The notes beneath the pieces were generated by a model that worked only from the letters and a program-made list of their open reading frames with translations, was not told where the DNA came from and did not search any database. DNA of 33,918 bases, from assembly GCA_934755305.1 (NCBI GenBank), contig CAKVLD010000032.1:1-33918 (forward strand), given 5' to 3'. Positions 24,018 to 30,305 of the stretch are shown here, piece by piece. The translations under genes and the position numbers were made by a program. Source of the DNA: an uncultured Clostridium sp. (GTDB lineage: Bacteria; Bacillota; Clostridia; Clostridiales; Clostridiaceae). Position 1 is the stretch's first letter; each line of letters begins with the position of its first letter.

Positions 24018-24110
24018 ATCCTTACTCCTATTCTTTTCAAGTTTTCTTTATTAGTTAAATAATTAAATATAGTTGTTAAGATAATACCTATTACAAGCCC
24101 CTTAAAAGCC

Positions 24111-24138
24111 TTGTTTATATATTCAGTTGTGCTATAAT
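24111..24138 (+). promoter_or_regulatory. Promoter of antisense RNA opposite the rep leader
   Basis: TTGTTT (-35, 24111-24116) and a perfect TATAAT (-10, 24133-24138) with 16-base spacing point rightwards, against the direction of rep. Transcription would start near 24145. Confidence 0.65.
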
Positions 24139-24144
24139 TAAGTA

Positions 24145-24206
24145 GTACTTTATTTACAGGGATACACGTTACAAGTCTTTGGTCGGATTGTAATGTGTAT
24201 TTTTTT
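24145..24206 (+). ncRNA. Candidate counter-transcribed RNA controlling rep
   Basis: A plus-strand promoter is followed by a 13-bp stem with one G-U pair (ATACACGTTACAA 24162-24174 / TTGTAATGTGTAT 24188-24200), a 13-base loop and seven T residues, giving a self-terminating RNA of about 62 nt. The loop GUCUUUGGUCGGA includes UUGG, a YUNR U-turn as found in antisense RNA recognition loops. The RNA is complementary to the rep mRNA leader 130-190 bases before the start codon. A competing pairing exists, because TTGTAAT of the right arm can also pair with ATTACAA at 24090-24096. This is the layout of plasmid copy-control RNAs. No coding capacity is present in the RNA. Confidence 0.6.
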
Positions 24207-24242
24207 GTAATAGTTTAATTAATATCTTTCTTAAAAGATTTT

Positions 24243-24280
24243 AAAAAAATTGATTGAGTATAGTTTCCTAATCTCAATCA
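24243..24280 (-). terminator. Intrinsic terminator between the excisionase operon and rep
   Basis: On the minus strand, an 8-bp perfect stem (TGATTGAG / CTCAATCA, 14-base loop) is followed by ATTTTTTTAA. It would stop transcription coming from the divergent promoter region before rep, so rep needs its own promoter or read-through. The 380-base gap 24018-24397 holds this terminator, the antisense RNA and the rep leader. Confidence 0.65.
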
Positions 24281-24397
24281 TGAATTTATATATTTCTCCC
24301 TTCCAGTTAACAAATTCTATAGCATTAACATTAATAAAAATATTAATACTATACAGCTTGTCTACATTATTGTTATTAGAATCGCCTTATGTTCTTT

Positions 24398-24583
24398 CTA
24401 ATTATCGCTTTCTATTGTTTTTAATACATTCTCTTCCCACTCTTTTTCAAGAGTTTCTATCTCATCTAATATCTCCTTTATTCTCTCCACTTTTTTCTCA
24501 CTTGTATTACTTTTACTATTAACAACTATCCTTATATCCATTAGTGCTCTACTCCTTTTTCCTACTAAATCTTGATAATTCAT
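24398..24583 (-). CDS. Unknown small early phage protein
   Basis: This 61-residue charged helical protein begins MNYQDLVGKRSRALMDIRIV and is followed by a Glu/Lys-rich helix (VERIKEILDEIETLEKEWEE). A strong GGGGGGAAGGT site sits directly before ATG 24583. It is the last gene before the terminator upstream of rep. Function unknown. Confidence 0.65.
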   Translation of the reverse strand: MNYQDLVGKRSRALMDIRIVVNSKSNTSEKKVERIKEILDEIETLEKEWEENVLKTIESDN

Positions 24584-24600
24584 ACCTTCCCCCCTACATA

Positions 24601-24786
24601 CTAAAATTTAGAAGTATAATTTGTCTTTTTTCTTGCATATTCTATAAAATCTCTTAATCCTTTTCCTCCTAATTGATTTTCTAAGATTGAAATAACTACA
24701 TTAGCCTGACTTTCTTTTAATTCCTTAATCTTTTCTTTATCTTCAGGATAAAAAACCCTAACCTTAATCTTTTGATGTCTTCTCAT
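24601..24786 (-). CDS. Unknown small early phage protein
   Basis: This 61-residue basic protein begins MRRHQKIKVRVFYPEDKEKI and ends with an amphipathic helix (GKGLRDFIEYARKKTNY). ATG 24786 is preferred, with GGAGG 8 bases upstream; the frame is open from a TTG at 24801 that overlaps that site. Immediately upstream is a TATATA/AAGTAGTACTTT element also found at the antisense RNA start. No domain recognised. Confidence 0.65.
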   Translation of the reverse strand: MRRHQKIKVRVFYPEDKEKIKELKESQANVVISILENQLGGKGLRDFIEYARKKTNYTSKF

Positions 24787-24875
24787 ATTTATTACCTCCA
24801 AAAAGTACTACTTTATATATAATCATCATATTTTTACCTTTTATTCAGTAATAAATAAAATCAATTCCTAAACCT

Positions 24876-25115
24876 TTAAATTACTTCATGTTTTTCAGCT
24901 TTTCTTTCTAACCATTTATCCAATAGCACTTTATTAACTAATATCTTCTTTCCATTTCTAAAATAAGGAAAATCAGTATTTCTTACATTCACAATTTCTA
25001 ACAACCTAGTTCTACTTATTGAAGCATACTCAGAGACTTCATCTATTGTCATAACTGCTCTTTCAATTCCCCTATTTTCTAATATTGCTACTATCTTTTT
25101 TAATTGTTCTTCCAT
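24876..25115 (-). CDS. Excisionase-like winged-helix DNA-binding protein
   Basis: This 79-residue protein of the excisionase/MerR-like helix-turn-helix family (HTH_17) contains AVMTIDEVSEYASISRTRLL, the recognition-helix region, then FPYFRNGKKILVNKVLLDKW, the typical wing and end. In phages this type acts as a recombination directionality factor or as an early regulator. It is the second gene of the leftward early operon, with AGGAG upstream of ATG 25115. Confidence 0.8.
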   Translation of the reverse strand: MEEQLKKIVAILENRGIERAVMTIDEVSEYASISRTRLLEIVNVRNTDFPYFRNGKKILVNKVLLDKWLERKAEKHEVI

Positions 25116-25128
25116 CCCCTAATATCTC

Positions 25129-25296
25129 CTAACCTATTAAACTTGCAATCTTTCTTAATGCTTGTGGATCATTTACAGTCTCTTCTAATGATTGGGCAAC
25201 TAATAAAGAATCAATTGCTGTTTCAACAAAATTTAAATTCTTGTCATTTAACATTTTCAACTTATCAATACTCTCTAATACTTTTTGAACTTGCAT
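25129..25296 (-). CDS. 55-residue protein, first gene of the leftward early operon
   Basis: ATG 25296 follows a GAAGGTG site and the frame runs 55 codons to TAG at 25131-25129, 13 bases before the excisionase gene. It begins MQVQKVLESIDKLKMLNDKN and ends DPQALRKIASLIG. It is a short helical protein with no HTH. It occupies the cro position, directly opposite the repressor across the operator region. Its LNDKNLNFVETAIDSLL stretch resembles the repressor C-terminus (LNDTNLELINRLIDGLM), so it may be a partner or antagonist of that region. This resemblance is by eye. Confidence 0.68.
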   Translation of the reverse strand: MQVQKVLESIDKLKMLNDKNLNFVETAIDSLLVAQSLEETVNDPQALRKIASLIG

Positions 25297-25316
25297 TTTT
25301 TCACCTTCTTTCTTGC

Positions 25317-25424
25317 TTTGCGAACTTTATAGCTACATATTACTATTATTTTCTACGCTTTGCAAGTATTTTTTTATTCGCATTTTTCTTTTTGTTTGCA
25401 TTGCGAAATATTTTGCGATACAAT
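25317..25424. promoter_or_regulatory. Lysis-lysogeny switch: divergent promoters with repeated operators
   Basis: Motifs of the TTGCGAA/TTGCAA type recur at about 25318-25324, 25359-25365, 25377-25382 (inverted), 25397-25406 and 25413-25419. The rightward repressor promoter has TACAAT at 25419-25424 with TTGCAT 17 bases upstream. The leftward promoter has TTGCAA (25365-25360) and TAATAT 17 bases on. Both sets of elements overlap the repeated motifs, as expected for repressor operators. Confidence 0.65.
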
Positions 25425-25442
25425 ATTAACGAGGTGTATAAA

Positions 25443-25814
25443 ATGTGTTTAAAAGAAAGATTTAAAAAAATAAGAAAAGATAACAAACTTTCACAAGCTG
25501 CCTTTGGTAAAAAGATAGGAATATCTCCAAGTCAGATAGCATGTTATGAAACAGGATATAGAGAAATTACAGATAGAGCAATTAAAGATATATGCAGAGA
25601 ATTTAATGTAAATGAAGAATGGTTACGAACTGGTAATGGCGAAATATATTTAATTGCTGAAGATGATAAAAAAATAGCTGATGCTATAGCTAAAATATCA
25701 TTGTCTGAAAATAAAAACCTTAAAGAAATAGCCGAAAAGTTGACAAAGCTTAATGATACTAACTTAGAGTTAATAAATAGGCTAATAGATGGGTTGATGA
25801 ATGGAAATAATTAA
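25443..25814 (+). CDS. CI-like XRE-family repressor without a protease domain
   Basis: This 123-residue protein has an N-terminal XRE helix-turn-helix (KERFKKIRKDNKLSQAAFGK, IGISPSQIACYETGYREIT) followed by AIKDICREFNVNEEWLRTGN, the standard end of phage-type XRE domains. The remaining ~50 residues are helical and probably dimerise. There is no S24 peptidase domain, so RecA-stimulated self-cleavage is unlikely. ATG 25443 is chosen for GAGGTG 7 bases upstream; the frame is open further 5' but without an initiation site. It reads away from the early operon across the repeated operator motifs and is followed by a terminator. Confidence 0.88.
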   Translation: MCLKERFKKIRKDNKLSQAAFGKKIGISPSQIACYETGYREITDRAIKDICREFNVNEEWLRTGNGEIYLIAEDDKKIADAIAKISLSENKNLKEIAEKLTKLNDTNLELINRLIDGLMNGNN

Positions 25815-25842
25815 AAGCAAGTTTCGACTTTAACTTGCTTTT
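25813..25842. terminator. Intrinsic terminator after the repressor gene
   Basis: A perfect 10-bp inverted repeat (AAAAGCAAGT / ACTTGCTTTT) with a 10-base loop begins in the repressor stop codon and has A- and T-rich flanks on both strands. It also overlaps the 3' end of the convergent 35-codon gene, so it can serve both. Confidence 0.75.
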
Positions 25843-25937
25843 GAATTATCTATTAAGGCTTTTATGTATGCATAAATAAGACGTAGAATTCTAGGATTTT
25901 CAATATCTTCTAGTAATTTTATTATTTCGTTTTCCAT
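25830..25937 (-). CDS. 35-residue protein between repressor and integrase
   Basis: ATG 25937 lies behind a GGGGATG site and the frame runs 35 codons (begins MENEIIKLLEDIENPRILRL, ends IDNSKAS). It is one amphipathic helix rich in Leu/Ile. A promoter fits upstream (TTGCAA 25992-25987, TAATAT 25969-25964, 17-base spacing), directly beside the LexA-type box shared with int. Short proteins of this kind near phage repressors are often missed. Function unknown. Confidence 0.55.
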   Translation of the reverse strand: MENEIIKLLEDIENPRILRLIYAYIKALIDNSKAS

Positions 25938-25992
25938 ATGTAATCATCCCCTTATCTAATTTTATATTAGCATCTATGTTCTCATTTTGCAA

Positions 25993-26004
25993 GAACATAT
26001 GTTC
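25993..26004. promoter_or_regulatory. LexA-type SOS box upstream of integrase
   Basis: GAACATATGTTC is a perfect 12-bp palindrome followed by G, matching the Gram-positive LexA (DinR) consensus CGAACATATGTTCG at 13 of 14 positions. An additional ATGTTCT half-site (25976-25982) is inverted relative to its AGAACAT. It lies 30 bases before int and adjacent to the -35 of the divergent 35-codon gene. Confidence 0.75.
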
Positions 26005-26033
26005 GCCTATTTTTTACAAGGAGGTTTTATAAA

Positions 26034-27203
26034 ATGGCTAACAAAACTAATACTAAAATTAACAATAAAGATTACTATAGGATTACGCTAGACTTAGGAA
26101 GAAATGCTGAAGGAAAAAGAGTAAGAAAGCAATTCTACGGAAAATCAAAAAAGGAAGCTGAAGAAAAAAAGCTTGAATATTTAAGAAACTCAGCTCTTGG
26201 TATAGTAGATAATACGCTATATTTAGGAAAAGCAATGAATGATTGGTTGTATGAGATTAAAAAATTAGAAGTAAAAGCTTCTAGTTTTGAAAGATATGAA
26301 GGCATCTTTAGAAATTATCTAAAAGATAGCCTTATATCTATAATGGCACTAGATAAAATTAAACCTATAGACATCCAACGATATTATAATGAATTATTCA
26401 AAAGTGGTAAAAGCAGTAATTCTATAAAGAACGTTCATAAATTATTAAAACAGTTTTTTGCTTACTGCGAAGATAATGATTATATAGTTAAAACTCCTAT
26501 ATCAGGTAAAAAGGTAATGATACCTAAGGATACTAATAATACTAATATAAAAAAAGAAGTAGAAGTATTTACGAATGAAGAAATGAAAAGCATCTTATCT
26601 ATAGAAGAAAATACAATAATTAAATACGCTGCTTTAATTTCTTATGCAACTGGTATGAGAAAAGGAGAAATTTTAGGACTTAAAGAAAGCGATATTAATT
26701 ATAAAACACGAGAAATAAATATTCAAAGATCTATAGTAACTTCTACTATAATTGATGAACATGGTAATAGAAATAAACAAACTTATGTATCTGATACTAA
26801 GACTTCAAATTCTATTAGAACAATTCCATTACCTAATGAATTAATATCTATAATTAAAAAAGTTATTATCTTAAAGAAAGAAATGGTGTTAAAGTATGGT
26901 GTTAATTTATCAGATGACTTTAAAGATATGCTTTTTATTTCTAAAGAAGGCAACTTTATTAATTCAAGTAACTTTGATAAAAGTTGGATTTCGTTCTTAA
27001 AAAGATGTGGCATTAAACATAAGAAGTTTCATGCATTAAGACACACATATGCTACTAGACAATTTGAATCAGGTACTCAGGTCTTAACAGTATCTAAATT
27101 ACTAGGACACAGTAACATTGATATTACTTTAGATATCTATACTCATGTTTTAAAAAAGGAAAAAGAAAAGGCCATAGATACACTAAGTTTATTAAGTGTA
27201 TAG
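26034..27203 (+). CDS. int: Phage integrase (tyrosine recombinase)
   Basis: This 389-residue tyrosine recombinase has three domains. The N-terminal arm-binding (AP2-like) domain is at residues ~10-55 (KDYYRITLDLGRNAEGKRVR). The SAM-like core-binding domain spans ~60-165. The C-terminal catalytic domain has Arg in ATGMRKGEILGLKE, His-x-x-Arg in FHALRHTYATRQ, the GHSN box and Tyr in DIYTHVLKKEK. It catalyses integration at the adjacent tRNA-Glu gene. AAGGAGG lies 9 bases before ATG 26034. The LexA-type box overlaps its probable promoter. Confidence 0.95.
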   Translation: MANKTNTKINNKDYYRITLDLGRNAEGKRVRKQFYGKSKKEAEEKKLEYLRNSALGIVDNTLYLGKAMNDWLYEIKKLEVKASSFERYEGIFRNYLKDSLISIMALDKIKPIDIQRYYNELFKSGKSSNSIKNVHKLLKQFFAYCEDNDYIVKTPISGKKVMIPKDTNNTNIKKEVEVFTNEEMKSILSIEENTIIKYAALISYATGMRKGEILGLKESDINYKTREINIQRSIVTSTIIDEHGNRNKQTYVSDTKTSNSIRTIPLPNELISIIKKVIILKKEMVLKYGVNLSDDFKDMLFISKEGNFINSSNFDKSWISFLKRCGIKHKKFHALRHTYATRQFESGTQVLTVSKLLGHSNIDITLDIYTHVLKKEKEKAIDTLSLLSV

Positions 27204-27209
27204 AAAACT

Positions 27210-27231
27210 ATGGTGTTAAAATGGTGTTAAA
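27210..27231 (+). repeat. Tandem 11-bp repeats after int; possible arm-type integrase sites
   Basis: ATGGTGTTAAA occurs twice back to back at 27210-27220 and 27221-27231, between int and the tRNA. Two more copies of ATGGTGTTAA lie inside int (26883-26893 and 26896-26905). Short direct repeats next to the core are where arm-type sites bind the integrase N-terminal domain. A stray copy in the gp10-like gene shows that single matches also arise by chance. Confidence 0.5.
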
Positions 27232-27253
27232 TATGAAATTTAGAAGTGAATTT

Positions 27254-27295
27254 AAAATAAAAAGAACTGCTGAAAACCAGTGTTTTCAACAGTTC
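27254..27295 (-). terminator. Intrinsic terminator after tRNA-Glu
   Basis: On the minus strand a 14-bp stem with one mismatch (GAACTGTTGAAAAC / GTTTTCAGCAGTTC, 4-base loop) is followed by TTTTTATTTT. It lies 10 bases after the tRNA CCA end. If the att core lies in the tRNA 3' end, this terminator was brought in by the phage and replaces the original one. Confidence 0.8.
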
Positions 27296-27304
27296 CTAAA
27301 CAAA

Positions 27305-27379
27305 TGGTAGTCCATAGGGGAATCGAACCCCTGATTCCACCGTGAGAGGGTGGCGTCTTGACCGCTTGACCAATGGACC
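27305..27379 (-). tRNA. tRNA-Glu (anticodon CTC), probable phage attachment site
   Basis: The minus strand folds as a full cloverleaf. The acceptor GGTCCAT pairs with ATGGACT with one G-U. The anticodon arm is CCACC-CTCTCAC-GGTGG with anticodon CTC, the T arm is AGGGG-TTCGATT-CCCCT, and the end is discriminator A plus encoded CCA. CTC reads GAG (Glu). The 3' end points at the integrase gene, the normal situation for phage insertion that regenerates the tRNA. Confidence 0.95.
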
Positions 27380-27514
27380 TTAATCACAAGACAAAGTATA
27401 ACACTTATTTTACAAAATAGGAATTTTTATTTTCAAAGATTTATAGCCATATTAGCTCAAATTTCATAACCTCTTCCTATTTTCTATATTTTTCTTTCTT
27501 TTTCAATTTTATAT

Positions 27515-27586
27515 AAATAAAATCTTGTAACATATATGAATCATAAAATACAATTAACAATCCATAAACATCACAAGATTTTATTT
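27515..27586 (-). terminator. Long-loop inverted repeat after the VWA gene
   Basis: Perfect 14-bp arms (AAATAAAATCTTGT / ACAAGATTTTATTT) lie 44 bases apart in the 228-base gap between the VWA gene and the tRNA. On the minus strand a TATATAAAATTG stretch follows. It probably ends the surface-protein operon, though the loop is unusually long. Nothing else is seen in this gap. Confidence 0.5.
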
Positions 27587-27607
27587 CTTAGCGTAAATAC
27601 ATATAAA

Positions 27608-29365
27608 TCATCTTGCTGCCTTATATGGCAAAACATTATAAATATTTTCTTTATCCCACCAGTAAGCTCTATTAGAAACCTCATTATTAACTCTAATAGA
27701 AACATTAGGATTTTGATAATCTATAATGAACTTCTCACCTTCACCTAAAGTTTTATAAGTAAGACCATTATCAAAACTTATTTCCATACTTACTTTTTTA
27801 TAATTCATTGGGATTATTTCTGTAACTGTATATTCCCCTGCTGTTATAAATCCCATTTCATTGTCAGGATGGTTAGATATATCTGTATCTTCATTTCTAA
27901 GGTAAACATTAATAGTTTCCTTAGTATTTCCATATAAGTTTTCAACAATCTTTTTATTGTTACCTTCCATAACTATAGTAAAATTATCCTTAGGATCTAA
28001 AACATCATTTATTTTCTTTTCAAAAGAAATTATTCCTGTCTTTGGCTCTATATTAACTTTAGGAATCCCAAATTCCCCCTCTATCTCTTCAGTGCTATTA
28101 AATGGATTATACTTAATAGTTGCTTTCTCATTAGTAGGTATACTATTACCACAATAATAAGGATCTTTACCTGTTACTATAAATGATATCTCAATTCCTG
28201 GATCAACTATATCTCCTATATTAAAACTAATACTTCCATTTTCATTGACTGTCACCTTATCTTTACTTATGCCTGTAACTTTTAAGTTTTCTTTTGATGG
28301 CATTACAAAATGATTATCTAATTTATCAGTTATTATTGAATTTTTAGCAATTATAGATTCAGCATCTGCTATTATACTTTCTCCTATTTCCTTAAATATT
28401 TGTTTTGCTGAACCTGCTGATTCTGAAAAATAGTCTTTTTTATAGCTCTCTCCATCACAAACATTTTGAATTTTACTTAAAAAATTTTTACCTTTAATAA
28501 CTTCACTAGAACTTAAATTGGTAAAAATACCCGCACTATAGAACTTATTAAATTTTGATACTACATTTTTATATTCATTTTCTGCTGCTGTATAATATTT
28601 ATCTAAATCATAAGCCCCCTTGCAATTATTTCCTGATGAGGCTGTTGGTAATCCATCTGTAAATAATACTGCATATCGCTTATGTGTTAAATCTGAAGAT
28701 TTTATCATTTCTCCTAGTCTCCAGATTCCAGCTTGAGTATTAGTTCCACCATTAATTACTATTTTACTATCAGAATCTTTAGCATTTATTAAAGCTTTTA
28801 TTGTTTCTAAGCTTTTAAACCCATTACTAATATCTTTTGAATCTCCTAAATTACTAGCTTTATGAATATAGCCTTTATATTTTTGAGAAAAAATATCATA
28901 CCTATCAAAAATAGTAACTTCTTCTGGATCTACAACTCCCCATTCTTCTTTACTTGTAAGAGAAAATGTTCCTAAAGCTACATTTACTTTTATTCTATTA
29001 TTTTCTTTATTAAATAAATCACAAAATTCATTTATTGCATTCTTAATATAATCTATCTTATCTTCCATACTTTTTGACACATCTATCATAAGAGCAATAT
29101 CTACTGTAGGAGGTTCTGGTGACTTTCCATTAACTTTAAAAGTTATTTTATATTCATTTGCTCCTACTTGTTCCGCTTGCTTTATTAAAGTCAAATCTCC
29201 ACTTTTTACTGTAGTTATATTAGTATCAGATTGTTTTTCTTCTGCATTTACAGAAAACTTCGGTATTCCCATTTGAAATGTAAATAAGAATAATATAGCA
29301 AATAAACATACTTTAACTTTATTTTTAGATAACTTTTTTAAATTTTTAATAAATCCTTTCACCAT
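27608..29365 (-). CDS. Secreted VWA-domain surface protein of the SipW operon
   Basis: This 585-residue protein has a signal peptide (about residues 1-42, cleavage near SVNAEE) and a von Willebrand A domain (residues ~85-330) with MIDAS motif DVSKSM, a Thr-containing GGTNTQAGI segment and FTDGLPT. Beta-sandwich domains of prealbumin/SpaA type follow (KTGIISFEKKINDVLDPKDN, AGEYTVTEIIPMNYKKVSME). It ends PYKAAR with no LPXTG motif or membrane anchor, so it is either released or bound to the fibres. VWA adhesins often tip pili. It is the last gene of the operon, 2 bases after the wall-anchored protein gene. Confidence 0.85.
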   Translation of the reverse strand: MVKGFIKNLKKLSKNKVKVCLFAILFLFTFQMGIPKFSVNAEEKQSDTNITTVKSGDLTLIKQAEQVGANEYKITFKVNGKSPEPPTVDIALMIDVSKSMEDKIDYIKNAINEFCDLFNKENNRIKVNVALGTFSLTSKEEWGVVDPEEVTIFDRYDIFSQKYKGYIHKASNLGDSKDISNGFKSLETIKALINAKDSDSKIVINGGTNTQAGIWRLGEMIKSSDLTHKRYAVLFTDGLPTASSGNNCKGAYDLDKYYTAAENEYKNVVSKFNKFYSAGIFTNLSSSEVIKGKNFLSKIQNVCDGESYKKDYFSESAGSAKQIFKEIGESIIADAESIIAKNSIITDKLDNHFVMPSKENLKVTGISKDKVTVNENGSISFNIGDIVDPGIEISFIVTGKDPYYCGNSIPTNEKATIKYNPFNSTEEIEGEFGIPKVNIEPKTGIISFEKKINDVLDPKDNFTIVMEGNNKKIVENLYGNTKETINVYLRNEDTDISNHPDNEMGFITAGEYTVTEIIPMNYKKVSMEISFDNGLTYKTLGEGEKFIIDYQNPNVSIRVNNEVSNRAYWWDKENIYNVLPYKAAR

Positions 29366-29367
29366 AG

Positions 29368-30225
29368 TTATTCCTCCTTATTTGTCTTTTTAAATAGTAA
29401 AGTCCCTATAAGTAAACTACTACCAGCTAATACTAATATAATTAATATATTTGCTGAATCTCCTGTACTTACCAATCCTTTACCCAAACTAGACCAGGAT
29501 AAGCCACCATAATAGCTGCTATCATTATTGCTTAACCTGAAAGGAGTATAATTTTCATCATTTTTAGTATTAAGATCATTTTGTTTATCAGGATTTTCTG
29601 GATTAATCGGATTTTCTGGATTTACTGGATCTTCTGGATTCTCTGGATTAACAGGTCCTTCTGGATTGATCTTTGTATCGTCGCCATCTACTCTAAAAAT
29701 CCATTCTACAGCTGCCTTTCTTCCCATATATTCATTAGTTGTAGATTGCCCATCTAAAGTGGCTAATGCATTTAAAGTAACCTCTTCTCCTGGATTCAAA
29801 GTACAAAGCTTCAAGTCTACTTTTACTTTATTCCCATCAAATATAAATCCCGAATATACTTTTTCTTCTGTTTTATCTTCTTTAATAATAGTTAAATCCA
29901 AGTTAATTTTATCCAACAAATCATATTCTTTATCTATATCTTCTGGATTTCTATTACCAGTTAATGAAATAGTATATGGATATTTATACGTATTTTTTAA
30001 TTTCATACTTCTTTCAACAGAATCCCCTGGAAGCATACCTTCTCCATTCAAAAAAAGCCCTTGAAAATTATGTGTTAAACCTTCTTGTAATTTTTCTTCC
30101 ATCATCTTTTGTCCCCAATATAATTCAGGATTTGTATTTTTACTATCTTCAATAGCTGAAATCTTTAAGCTCGGAGTCAAAAAAAGTAATATAGCCAGTG
30201 TCCCAATTAATCTTTTATTTTTCAT
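29368..30225 (-). CDS. Wall-anchored TasA-like surface protein with Pro-rich stalk
   Basis: This 285-residue protein has an N-terminal signal peptide (residues 1-24), a beta-rich domain (LPGDSVERSMKLKNTYKYPY and LNPGEEVTLNALATLDGQST, the pattern of SipW-operon fibre accessory proteins), then a spacer with about six NPE-type repeats (residues ~187-220). At the C-terminus is LVSTGDSAN, a hydrophobic segment and KKTNKEE. That is the layout of a sortase signal, but the LPXTG motif reads LVSTG, so Pro is missing. It may anchor the matrix fibre to the wall or act as a base subunit. It starts 80 bases after the fibre gene, beyond a stem-loop. Confidence 0.8.
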   Translation of the reverse strand: MKNKRLIGTLAILLFLTPSLKISAIEDSKNTNPELYWGQKMMEEKLQEGLTHNFQGLFLNGEGMLPGDSVERSMKLKNTYKYPYTISLTGNRNPEDIDKEYDLLDKINLDLTIIKEDKTEEKVYSGFIFDGNKVKVDLKLCTLNPGEEVTLNALATLDGQSTTNEYMGRKAAVEWIFRVDGDDTKINPEGPVNPENPEDPVNPENPINPENPDKQNDLNTKNDENYTPFRLSNNDSSYYGGLSWSSLGKGLVSTGDSANILIILVLAGSSLLIGTLLFKKTNKEE

Positions 30226-30256
30226 GTATCCCCCTCCCTTTTATAAACATATGCAT

Positions 30257-30286
30257 TAACCTGATTAATATAAATTAATCAGGTTA
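30257..30286 (-). promoter_or_regulatory. Perfect stem-loop between fibre gene and downstream genes
   Basis: A 13-bp perfect inverted repeat (TAACCTGATTAAT / ATTAATCAGGTTA) with a 4-base loop lies 20 bases after the BsaA-like stop codon. No T-run follows on the minus strand, so it is more likely a processing or 3'-stabilising hairpin than a full terminator. It could raise fibre output relative to downstream accessory genes. Confidence 0.6.
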
Positions 30287-30305
30287 GTTTCTTTAACTAT
30301 TACTA

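Larger units (their letters stand above)
1..27304. mobile_element. Integrated tailed prophage (partial; left end outside window)
   Basis: A continuous run of phage genes reads leftwards on the minus strand: early control, replication, accessory cargo, packaging, HK97-type head and siphovirus-type tail. Only the repressor and integrase read rightwards. The right boundary is placed at the 3' end of a tRNA-Glu gene that faces the integrase, the usual geometry for tyrosine-integrase insertion into tRNA genes. The left boundary, lysis genes and most fibre genes are not in the window. All morphogenesis genes present are intact, so the element looks functional as far as it can be seen. The exact att core cannot be defined without the other end. 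Confidence 0.93.

Noticed and set aside
25104..25442. N-terminal extension of the repressor frame upstream of 25443
   Set aside because: The extension has no ribosome-binding site, low-complexity hydrophobic content, and crosses the operator region and the opposite-strand 55-codon gene. ATG 25443 has a GAGGTG site and starts a normal XRE domain.
27515..27586. Attachment-site repeat near the tRNA
   Set aside because: The 14-bp arms are inverted, not direct, and lie on the host side after the VWA gene, so they look like a terminator rather than att.
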